Shown: positions 1-6,177 of the stretch, piece after piece
Numbering within the stretch: position 1 is the stretch's first letter
How the letters are laid out: the number at the start of each line of letters is the position of its first letter
The notes under the pieces: generated by a model
Seen by the model: only the letters and a program-made list of their open reading frames with translations
Databases searched by the model: none
What the model was told of the DNA's origin: nothing
Assembly: GCA_900314365.1 (NCBI GenBank)
Contig: OMVH01000128.1
Span: forward strand, 1 to 17,573
Reading direction: 5' to 3'
DNA: 17,573 nt
DNA from: an uncultured Prevotella sp.
GTDB lineage: Bacteria; Bacteroidota; Bacteroidia; Bacteroidales; Bacteroidaceae
Position numbers and translations under genes: made by a program

Positions 1-140
1 TCGTCGCTCATATACTTTATCTCAAGAGCATCGCAGATGGGAATAGGGTAGAACACGGTCTCAAGGTTATGGTAGCCGTCATCGCGTTTGGAAACGATGT
101 TAAGACCTAAATTGATTTTTGCACATGGGAAAGCTATCAT
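1..140 (-). CDS. ispE: 4-diphosphocytidyl-2-C-methyl-D-erythritol kinase, N-terminal part
   Basis: This is the first 46 codons of a minus-strand gene that runs off the left edge. The start is the ATG at 140-138, and the frame stays open to base 3. The peptide begins MIAFPCAKINLGLNIV and continues with SKRDDGYHNLETVFYPI. The AKINLGL and R-DGYH-L blocks are the hallmark N-terminus of IspE, a GHMP-superfamily kinase that phosphorylates CDP-methylerythritol in the MEP pathway of isoprenoid synthesis in the cytosol. The ATP-binding glycine-rich motif would lie beyond the window. It follows maeB on the same strand after a 128-base gap containing an inverted repeat, so co-transcription is possible but unproven. 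The identification is strong despite the short length because both conserved blocks are nearly canonical. Confidence 0.9.
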   Translation of the reverse strand, partial: MIAFPCAKINLGLNIVSKRDDGYHNLETVFYPIPICDALEIKYMSD

Positions 141-204
141 CTTGCTTGGTAACTATGAAGGGAAAATGAACCTGAGGCGTTGTAGGTGTGTGGAGATGTA
201 TAAG

Positions 205-255
205 CCAGCCGGACGAGATGAGCCACTGCCTTTGTGGAGTCAACTGTCCGGCTGG
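205..255. repeat. Inverted repeat between maeB and ispE
   Basis: Perfect 10-bp arms CCAGCCGGAC (205-214) and GTCCGGCTGG (246-255) enclose 31 bases, within which a second short stem CCAC/GTGG (223-226 / 234-237) can form. On the minus strand it lies 14 bases past the maeB stop and 65 bases before the ispE start. No T-run follows the 3' arm on either strand, so it is not a standard intrinsic terminator. It could be a processing or stability hairpin, a Rho-independent pause or a protein-binding palindrome. Confidence 0.6.
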
Positions 256-268
256 AGTAAAAGCAGAA

Positions 269-2563
269 TTAATCTTTCTTATTCTTCTTCAATTTCTCAA
301 CGTAGGCATCGATGACGGCAACAGCCGTTACGTTGACAACGTCGCGCACGGAGGCTTCGAAGTCGGTGAAGTGGATAGGCTTGTTCAGTCCCATCTGAAT
401 CGGGCCAATGATTTCCACGTCAGGACTCAGAGCCTGCAGAAGCTTGTAGCTGCCGTTAGCAGAGCTCATATTCGGGAACACGAGGGTGTTAACATTCTTG
501 CCCTTGAGTCGGGTGAAGGGATACTTCTCGTCGCGTAGTTCTTTGTTAAGGGCGAAGTTCACCTGCATCTCACCGTCAATGGCCAGGTCGGGGTACTCGG
601 CCTGCATGCGCTCCACGGCGGCGTGGACCTTCACGGGGCTGCCTATCTCGTCGGTACCGAAGTTGGAGTAGCTTATCATGGCGATTACGGGCTCCTCATT
701 GAAGAATCTCACAGAGTGGGCACTGAGTTTGGCTATGTCGTAGAGCACGTTCTCGTCGGGGTGACGGTTGATGAGGGTATCGGCGATGTAGTAGATACCT
801 TTCTTGGTGTTCAGGATGTGCATAGTGGCAAAAGTCTTGTAGTCCTTGCGAATGCCAATGACTTCTTTGGCCACCTTGATGGTGTTGCTGTATTTGGTGT
901 AGAGGCCTGTGATAAAGGCATCGGCATCGCCTTGCTCCACCATCGACATGCCGAAATAGTTGCGCTCGTACATCTTATCGTAGGCTTCCTCGAAGGTATA
1001 CCCCTGACGGGCTCTCTTCTCGGCAAGATGCTTGGCGTAGGTAGCACGGCGTCCCTGTTCTTTGTCGGCACGCATATCGACGATTTCCACGCCTGTGAGG
1101 TCGAGCTTCAAACGATCGGCCACTCTGTTCAGACGGTCGGGATTGCCTAACAGGATAGGATGACAGATGCCCTCCTGACGTGCCTGTACAGCAGCTTTCA
1201 TCATGGTGGGGTGTCCACCCTCCGCAAAGACAACGCGCTGCGGGTGCAAAGCTGCCGTAGCGTGGAGCGTACGGGTGAACTTTGTCTCCTGGCCAATCAT
1301 CTGCATCAGGCGCTCTTTGTAAGCTTCCCAGTCGGTGATGGGCGTACGGGCTACTCCGCTTTCCATAGCAGCCTTAGCAACGGCTGCGCTGACTTCGGTT
1401 ATGAGACGGGGGTCAACGGGTTTGGGGATGAAGTATTTCGGACCGAACTGCAGGTCGTTGACGTGGTAGACTTCGTTGACGATGTCGGGCACTGGCTGTT
1501 TGGCCAAACTGGCAATGGCGTGAACAGCGGCAAGCTTCATCTCCTCGTTGATGGCTTTGGCATGAACATCAAGAGCACCGCGGAAGATATAGGGGAAACC
1601 GATGACGTTGTTAATCTGATTGGGATAGTCGCTGCGTCCTGTAGAAATGAGCACGTCGGGGCGACTGGCCTGAGCGTCCTCGTAACTGATTTCGGGCACA
1701 GGGTTGGCAAGGGCGAAGACAATGGGGTTTGGAGCCATGCTGCGCACCATGTCCTGAGTGAGCACATTGCCCTTCGAGAGGCCCACGAAGACATCTGCTC
1801 CCTTGATGGCCTCTTCCAGGGTGTGAACATCCCGGCGGTCGGTGGCGAAGAGCTGCTTCTGAGGCGTGAGGTTGGGACGGTCAGAGGTGATGACGCCCTT
1901 GGAGTCGAGCATTACGATGTTCTCCTTCCTTGCTCCGAGAGCCACGTAGAGCTTTGTGCATGAGATGGCAGCGGCGCCGGCACCGTTGACAACAATCTTC
2001 ACTTTGCTGATGTCCTTGCCTGCCACTTCGAGAGCGTTCTCAAGTCCGGCGGCAGAGATGATGGCTGTACCGTGCTGGTCGTCGTGCATCACAGGGATGT
2101 CGAGATTCTTCTTCAGGCGCTCTTCGATGTAGAAGCATTCAGGAGCCTTGATGTCTTCGAGGTTGATGCCTCCGAAAGACGGAGCGATTCGCTCTACAGC
2201 CTCACAGAATTTCTCCGGGTCCTTTTCGTTGACCTCAATGTCGAAGACATCGATGCCGCCATAAATCTTGAAGAGCAATCCCTTGCCCTCCATGACCGGC
2301 TTACCGCTCATGGCACCTATATCGCCGAGGCCGAGCACGGCTGTACCGTTGGAGATGACGGCCACAAGATTGCCTTTGTCGGTGTATTTGTACACGTCGT
2401 CAGGGTTCTTCTGAATCTCAAGGCAGGGATATGCTACGCCAGGCGAATAGGCCAGGCTAAGGTCGGTCTGAGTGCGGTATGGTTTGGTGGGCTTTACCTC
2501 TATCTTGCCCGGTCGCCCATTGTGATGGTAGGCGAGGGCAGCTTCTTTTGTGATTTTTACCAT
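269..2563 (-). CDS. maeB: NADP-dependent malic enzyme, MaeB type with C-terminal phosphotransacetylase-like domain
   Basis: This 764-residue cytosolic enzyme oxidatively decarboxylates malate to pyruvate, producing NADPH. The malic domain is at about 10-160, with the catalytic candidates Tyr39 (in SLAYSPGVAYP) and Lys94 (in PVMEGKG) and the metal ligands Glu136-Asp137 and Asp161-Asp162 (DDQHGT). The NAD(P)-binding domain at about 165-400 carries the glycine-rich loop NGAGAAA (193-199) and ANPVPE (286-291). From about 430 to the end is a phosphotransacetylase-like domain (begins near VVFAEGGHP), which in the large MaeB proteins is regulatory, binding acetyl-CoA, rather than a working Pta. The length matches the usual 750-770 residues. 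The start is ATG 2563-2561, supported by the conserved N-terminus and a promoter just upstream. It is divergent from the TetR gene, with only 112 bases between the starts. Confidence 0.95.
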   Translation of the reverse strand: MVKITKEAALAYHHNGRPGKIEVKPTKPYRTQTDLSLAYSPGVAYPCLEIQKNPDDVYKYTDKGNLVAVISNGTAVLGLGDIGAMSGKPVMEGKGLLFKIYGGIDVFDIEVNEKDPEKFCEAVERIAPSFGGINLEDIKAPECFYIEERLKKNLDIPVMHDDQHGTAIISAAGLENALEVAGKDISKVKIVVNGAGAAAISCTKLYVALGARKENIVMLDSKGVITSDRPNLTPQKQLFATDRRDVHTLEEAIKGADVFVGLSKGNVLTQDMVRSMAPNPIVFALANPVPEISYEDAQASRPDVLISTGRSDYPNQINNVIGFPYIFRGALDVHAKAINEEMKLAAVHAIASLAKQPVPDIVNEVYHVNDLQFGPKYFIPKPVDPRLITEVSAAVAKAAMESGVARTPITDWEAYKERLMQMIGQETKFTRTLHATAALHPQRVVFAEGGHPTMMKAAVQARQEGICHPILLGNPDRLNRVADRLKLDLTGVEIVDMRADKEQGRRATYAKHLAEKRARQGYTFEEAYDKMYERNYFGMSMVEQGDADAFITGLYTKYSNTIKVAKEVIGIRKDYKTFATMHILNTKKGIYYIADTLINRHPDENVLYDIAKLSAHSVRFFNEEPVIAMISYSNFGTDEIGSPVKVHAAVERMQAEYPDLAIDGEMQVNFALNKELRDEKYPFTRLKGKNVNTLVFPNMSSANGSYKLLQALSPDVEIIGPIQMGLNKPIHFTDFEASVRDVVNVTAVAVIDAYVEKLKKNKKD

Positions 2564-2598
2564 AGTTTGCTTATTTTATTCTCTATATAATCTGAGGG

Positions 2599-2606
2599 CA
2601 AAGTTA
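2599..2606 (-). promoter_or_regulatory. Bacteroidota -7 box for maeB
   Basis: The minus strand reads TAACTTTG, a perfect TAnnTTTG -7 element, 36 bases from the maeB start codon. No clear TTTG -33 element is found about 19 bases upstream. The 112-base intergenic region is shared with the divergent regulator promoter, so a regulator bound here could affect both genes. Confidence 0.6.
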
Positions 2607-2648
2607 AGAAAAAACCTTGTAAGTGAAATGAGTTTCTTTGATTTTTTG

Positions 2649-2656
2649 TACCTTTG
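2649..2656 (+). promoter_or_regulatory. Bacteroidota -7 box for the TetR-type gene
   Basis: TACCTTTG matches TAnnTTTG exactly and predicts a transcription start near 2661, giving a leader of about 15 bases before the ATG at 2676. The -33 element is not obvious; a TTTG at 2637-2640 is too close. This box argues against any start codon upstream of 2676 for the regulator. Confidence 0.6.
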
Positions 2657-2675
2657 CGTGAAAATAATACAGCTT

Positions 2676-3293
2676 ATGTCAAGAGCGGAATCTTCCCAAT
2701 CTTATAGAGCGGCGGTGAGGAAGAAAGTAATCAACGTCGCGAATAGTGAGTTCGCACGTCAAGGTGTGTCGGCAGTAAAGATGGATGACATTGCATCCAC
2801 ACTGTCGGTATCCAAACGGACGCTGTATGAGATATTTGGCAATAAAGAGGACTTGCTCCTTGCGTGCATGATGGAGTGGATGGACAAGGAGGAAGAGCGT
2901 CGCAACAAGGCTATTTGCTCTTCGAAGAATGTCATAGAGCAGTTCCTGGATTTCTACCATGCGAAGCTTAAAGAGATGTCAAAGGCGTCGCCGATGCTCT
3001 ATACCGACATCGTCAAGTATCCCAAGGTGATGGCTTACATGGAGAAGGTGCGCAAAAGGTCACTTGACAAGGACTACGAGTTCTTCAAACGTGGAGTTGA
3101 GGAGGGGCTTTTCCGCTCGGACGTCAATTACATGCTTGTTATGCAGTTTGCGCAGGCCATAGTGGACTACCTTCTATCGCATGCTGTTCCTAAGAAAGCC
3201 ACAGTGGAAGAGATTTTCCGTAATGTTGTTCTTGTGACGATACGCGGCCTCTGCACCTCCAAGGGGATATCACTCTTGGACAAGGGGATATAG
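2676..3293 (+). CDS. TetR/AcrR-family transcriptional regulator
   Basis: This is a 205-residue protein with a TetR-type N-terminal DNA-binding domain. An amphipathic helix (about 12-30, ending EFARQG) is followed by the helix-turn-helix at about 37-57 (DDIASTLSVSKRTLYEIFGN) and the usual NKEDLL junction. The rest (about 70-205) is the variable ligand-binding and dimerisation part and gives no clue to the inducer. The frame is open upstream to 2550, but that would overlap maeB and precede the -7 box at 2649, and the extra residues are hydrophobic and unlike the family; I therefore start at MSRAESS. It is divergent from maeB and convergent with relA (18-base gap). Control of maeB or itself is a guess from position only. 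Confidence 0.85.
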   Translation: MSRAESSQSYRAAVRKKVINVANSEFARQGVSAVKMDDIASTLSVSKRTLYEIFGNKEDLLLACMMEWMDKEEERRNKAICSSKNVIEQFLDFYHAKLKEMSKASPMLYTDIVKYPKVMAYMEKVRKRSLDKDYEFFKRGVEEGLFRSDVNYMLVMQFAQAIVDYLLSHAVPKKATVEEIFRNVVLVTIRGLCTSKGISLLDKGI

Positions 3294-3311
3294 GCAGGGT
3301 GTTGGGATTCT

Positions 3312-5510
3312 TTAAACTCTCGTCACCTGTTTAACGCCTTTCACCGTTTTCAACTTCTTTATCAGCGACTTCAGTCGCGACGTGTCATCAACCATTACTG
3401 TCAGGTTGCCACTGAAGAGACCGTCGTTGGAGTCGATGTTGATGGAGCGCATCACTATTTTCTCCTCCTTAGAGATGATGCTCGTAATGTTGTTCACCAC
3501 TCCGATGTCATCGTTTCCGATCACACGCAACGTAATGGAATACTGAGAGTTGCCCTTTCCACTCCAGCGTGCCTTCACAATGCGGTAGCCGAAGCGCTTG
3601 CGCAGTTCGGCCGCATTGGGGCAGTCGGCACGGTGAATCTTGATGCCACCGCTGACAGTGACAAAGCCGAATATCTTGTCGCCATAGATGGGGTGACAAC
3701 ATTTTGCGAGCGAATAGTCGAGACCTTTCAAGTCGCGGTCGATAACGAGCTCATCCTCACTCTGCCGACTGCTTTCATCGCCTTCGAAAAGGAATTCGTC
3801 TGCGCTCTTGGCCGACTTCTGCGAGTTGAGCTCATGGTCGCGCAGTTCCAGATATTGGTCGATGACATTATTGGGATCGAGCTTTTCGTCGGCCAGAGCC
3901 TTATAGAAGTCGCTGGTCTCCTTGAATCCGAGCTTCTTCACGAGATGGCTCATGAGTCCTTCGTCGAGCTCTATCTTCCGGTTTTTGCATCGCCGCTCGA
4001 GCATTTCCTTTGCATAGAGTCCGTCCTTTATCTGGGTCTCCTTCAGAGCCAGTCTTATTTTGGAGCGTGCGCGGCTCGTTTTCACAATGTTGAGCCAGTT
4101 GGGGTTGGGCTTCTGATTGCTTTGTGTGAGAATCTCCACGCTGTCGCCCGATTTTAGTTCCTCCCTAATGCTCACGTTCTTGCCGTTGATGCGTGCTCCC
4201 ACGCAGGTGTTGCCTACATTGCTGTGGATGGTATAGGCGAAATCGAGCACGGTGGCCCCTTTGGGGAATTTCTTGATTTCGCCTTTCGGCGTGAAGACGT
4301 AGACCTCTTCTTCGGCAAGGTCCATCTTGAACTGGTCCATCACCTGGAGATTGTCGCCTGCTTCGAGCGCACTGCGGATGTTGGCCAGCCAGTCGTCGAG
4401 GCCTCCTTCGCTTTTGATGCCTTTGTAGCGCCAGTGTGCAGCGAGTCCGTGCTCGGCTATCTCGTCCATGCGCTCGGTGCGAATCTGCACCTCCACCCAC
4501 TTGTTCTCAGGTCCGAGTACCGTGATGTGAAGACTTTCGTAACCGTTCGACTTGGGAACGGAAAGCCAGTCGCGCAGCCGTTTGGGGTTGGGCTGGTACA
4601 TGTCGGTAACGATGGAATACACCTGCCAGCATTGCATTTTCTCCTTGTCCTGTGGTGAGTCGAGGATGATGCGAATGGCGAAGAGGTCGTAGATGCCCTC
4701 GAAGCCGCATTTCTGTTTCTTCATCTTCTGCCAGATGGAGTGTATGCTCTTGGTGCGTCCCTTGATATGGAATTTCAGTCCGGCAGCTTCCAAACGGGCC
4801 TTGACAGGCTGGATGAAGCGCTCGATGTAGGCATCGCGCGAACGTTTCGTCGCGTTGAGCTTATCTTTTATGAGGTAGTAGGCATCGTGCTCAAGGTATT
4901 TGAGGCTCAGGTCCTCGAGCTCGCTCTTCAACTGATAGAGTCCGAGTTTATGGGCCAGAGGCGCATAGAGATAGCTCGCTTCCTCACTCACCTCGTGGCG
5001 TGCTTCCTCGTTGGGAGTGTCGCGGATTTGCCTCATGAGGTTCACCCTGTCGGCAATCATGATGAGAATCACGCGCATATCCTCGGCAAAAGTGAGGAGG
5101 AGATTGCGGAAGTTCTCGCTCTCGATAACGGGGTTCTTCTTGTAGAGGTTATGGATACGTACGAGCCCGCTCACTATCTGTGCTACGCTTTTGCCGAACA
5201 ATTGCTCCACGTCCTCGGCCGAACTGTAGCCGCCTACGACGCTCGCATAGAGCATGGTGGCGAGCACGCCGTCGCGCTTCAGACCTATTTCCTTGGCTGT
5301 GATGAGTGCTGTCTGCAGCGCTGTCAGCACTGGGTTGAGACCGAAGACGTCGCGCTGTATCTTGTTGGCATTGATGGCATCGGTGAGGAGCTGGCGCAGT
5401 TTCTCTTCATCATCAGGGCGAAGAGTGTCGCCGACTGAAGTCCTGAGCTCTGCCAAAAGAGACACAGCGCTGCGTTTCTCGTCGGGCGTGAACGTTAACT
5501 TTCCTTCCAT
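3312..5510 (-). CDS. relA: RelA/SpoT-family (p)ppGpp synthetase with degenerate hydrolase domain
   Basis: This is a 732-residue long RSH protein of the stringent response. Domain order: N-terminal HD-like region (about 20-195), ppGpp synthetase (about 245-365), TGS (about 402-465), helical region, Cys/His-rich segment (CCHPIYGD at 604-611, H626, C630) and C-terminal ACT (about 655-732). Synthetase residues look intact: GRTKSIHSI (251-259), D275, K310-R311-R313-D314, PKSNGYESLH (319-328) and VEVQIRT with the catalytic Glu340. The hydrolase site is not: the usual HD pair is Tyr88-Ala89 and the following ED pair is Gly93-Gly94, and the upstream metal-binding His is absent. It is therefore predicted to make but not degrade (p)ppGpp. 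The RLRD motif (311-314) resembles the RxKD of bifunctional enzymes more than the ExDD of proteobacterial RelA. A separate hydrolase-competent homologue is expected elsewhere in the genome. Confidence 0.93.
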   Translation of the reverse strand: MEGKLTFTPDEKRSAVSLLAELRTSVGDTLRPDDEEKLRQLLTDAINANKIQRDVFGLNPVLTALQTALITAKEIGLKRDGVLATMLYASVVGGYSSAEDVEQLFGKSVAQIVSGLVRIHNLYKKNPVIESENFRNLLLTFAEDMRVILIMIADRVNLMRQIRDTPNEEARHEVSEEASYLYAPLAHKLGLYQLKSELEDLSLKYLEHDAYYLIKDKLNATKRSRDAYIERFIQPVKARLEAAGLKFHIKGRTKSIHSIWQKMKKQKCGFEGIYDLFAIRIILDSPQDKEKMQCWQVYSIVTDMYQPNPKRLRDWLSVPKSNGYESLHITVLGPENKWVEVQIRTERMDEIAEHGLAAHWRYKGIKSEGGLDDWLANIRSALEAGDNLQVMDQFKMDLAEEEVYVFTPKGEIKKFPKGATVLDFAYTIHSNVGNTCVGARINGKNVSIREELKSGDSVEILTQSNQKPNPNWLNIVKTSRARSKIRLALKETQIKDGLYAKEMLERRCKNRKIELDEGLMSHLVKKLGFKETSDFYKALADEKLDPNNVIDQYLELRDHELNSQKSAKSADEFLFEGDESSRQSEDELVIDRDLKGLDYSLAKCCHPIYGDKIFGFVTVSGGIKIHRADCPNAAELRKRFGYRIVKARWSGKGNSQYSITLRVIGNDDIGVVNNITSIISKEEKIVMRSINIDSNDGLFSGNLTVMVDDTSRLKSLIKKLKTVKGVKQVTRV

Positions 5511-5571
5511 ACCTTATTATATTTATAGGCAGCCTGGACTCGTTTCTTCACACACATTGATGAAATAGGTG

Positions 5572-5602
5572 AAGAGGCAGGCCTCTTTTCGTTGCAAATG
5601 TA
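5572..5602 (-). promoter_or_regulatory. Probable relA promoter and 5'-leader hairpin
   Basis: The minus strand carries TACATTTG at 5602-5595, a TAnnTTTG -7 box about 85 bases before the relA start. Immediately downstream in the transcript is a short hairpin, AAGAGG / CCTCTT (5572-5577 / 5582-5587) with a 4-base loop, which would sit at the extreme 5' end of the mRNA. No convincing -33 element is visible. Confidence 0.4.
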
Positions 5603-5629
5603 ATCATTTATTTCGGATATGAAGGCATT

Positions 5630-5779
5630 ATGTCAGATAAAAAACGTGATTTTGAACTTTTTCAAGTTTACTCTTTTAAACGAACGGAAACAAAGCCAAG
5701 CTTATGCATGTGCGAGCATAAGCTTGTGGCTGACCGCATTGTCGGCTACCTGAGAGAGAAACAAAGGCACAGCATTTAA
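5630..5779 (+). CDS. Possible small protein, 49 residues (unknown function)
   Basis: The ORF runs from ATG 5630 to TAA 5777-5779. It starts MSDKKRDFELFQVYSFK, contains HKLVADRIVGYL (30-41) and ends REKQRHSI. It is charged, with no signal peptide or membrane segment, and I do not recognise a family. Support for a coding role is indirect. A second, degenerate copy at 17368-17448 keeps R-ET-L-HKLV-D-I-G when read in the corresponding frame, and the length difference between CGAA and the CATAAG core is exactly 3 bases. No promoter is visible just upstream, and the frame contains a strong hairpin (5694-5731), so the conserved unit could be an RNA or repeat element rather than a gene. It lies between divergent relA and the DUF4301 gene. 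Confidence 0.35.
   Translation: MSDKKRDFELFQVYSFKRTETKPSLCMCEHKLVADRIVGYLREKQRHSI
5681..5769 (+). repeat. Dispersed repeat, copy A
   Basis: This aligns with 17368-17448. Shared pieces in order are CGAAyGGArAC (5681-5691), TGCnTGT (5705-5711), an exact CATAAGCTTGTG (5717-5728), then a block with 15 of 22 bases identical (5729-5750, including CATTGnCGGCT), and AAAGGCA (5763-5769) after a 5-base length difference. By hand I count roughly 70-75% identity over the central 45 bases. The 12-mer alone could occur by chance; the collinear blocks make homology likely. Confidence 0.55.
5694..5731. repeat. Strong hairpin (11-bp stem)
   Basis: Arms at 5697-5707 (CAAGCTTATGC) and 5716-5726 (GCATAAGCTTG) are perfectly complementary around an 8-base loop. 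Allowing a 2-base bulge, AGCC/GGCT extends the stem outward. No T-run follows on either strand, so it is not a classic terminator. It sits inside copy A of the dispersed repeat and inside the 49-codon ORF. Copy B at 17.4 kb keeps only the right arm. Confidence 0.6.
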
Positions 5780-5826
5780 ATAACTATCGACAATAGTAAG
5801 CAGCATGGTCGCCACACATTCATTGC

Positions 5827-5943
5827 CAGTACTTCTTGAACGGTACTCCAGTATCGCCAAAGGAATTACCGCAGTACCCGCAAGGCAATTATCGCAGTAC
5901 TGTAAGGAAATTACTCCAGTATCTCCCATTAGTACTCAGTCAA
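5827..5943. repeat. Imperfect tandem repeat, five units of 22-23 bp
   Basis: CAGTA recurs at 5827, 5849, 5872, 5895 and 5917, with spacings of 22, 23, 23 and 22 bases. Full units align roughly as a YSCAGTAYYSC half followed by an AAGGAATTAC half (for example 5872-5894 and 5895-5916). The two halves resemble each other, so there is a weaker 11-12-base sub-period; CAGTACTG at 5895-5902 is itself palindromic. The last unit decays into an AGTACTC stretch. Both strands are open through it, but the implied peptides are merely repeats, so I treat it as non-coding. The spacing is like iteron or operator arrays (about two helical turns), but nothing else here suggests a replication origin. Confidence 0.65.
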
Positions 5944-6177
5944 GAAAAACAGAAATCAAGCGGGAAAGTCTTTATTACCTGACTTCGCCACTGCGCCGCC
6001 TTAAACATCCAAAAAGGATTGTAACTGATTGAAGCAGGAAAGTTTTTCACATTTTGATGACCATTCTATCGAAAAAATGCTTATCTTTGTCGGCATCAAA
6101 CCAACTAATCCATTGGCCCGGCCTCGGTGCCCATAGCAAGTCAGGGCTTGGGGACAGGTCGTCAACAATCGTTCGCT
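5944..6177. other. Intergenic leader region of the DUF4301 gene
   Basis: This AT-rich stretch has no convincing gene. It contains the -7 box at 6082-6089 and a leader of about 85 bases before the ATG at 6178. No terminator-like hairpin or riboswitch-like core was recognised by eye. Confidence 0.5.
6082..6089 (+). promoter_or_regulatory. Bacteroidota -7 box for the DUF4301 gene
   Basis: TATCTTTG matches TAnnTTTG exactly, with a TTTG at 6053-6056 upstream; the 25-base gap is longer than the usual 19-21, so the -33 assignment is weak. The predicted transcription start is near 6095. Confidence 0.55.

Noticed and set aside
2550..2675. Upstream extension of the TetR-type protein by 42 residues
   Set aside because: It would overlap maeB, begin before the -7 box and add a hydrophobic segment not found in the family.
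4224..5438. Long plus-strand frames opposite relA (and similar ones opposite maeB, prmA and the glycosyltransferases)
   Set aside because: These are antisense frames opened by codon bias of well-supported genes; their sequences show no family motifs.
5827..5943. Plasmid-type replication origin based on iteron-like repeats
   Set aside because: There is no replication initiator gene nearby, and the surroundings are chromosomal core genes.
5702..6032. Open frames on both strands through the tandem array (5805-6032 plus, 5702-5929 minus)
   Set aside because: Their peptides mainly reflect translation of the 22-23-bp repeat and show no domain-like pattern, signal or start context; openness follows from the repeat lacking stops.
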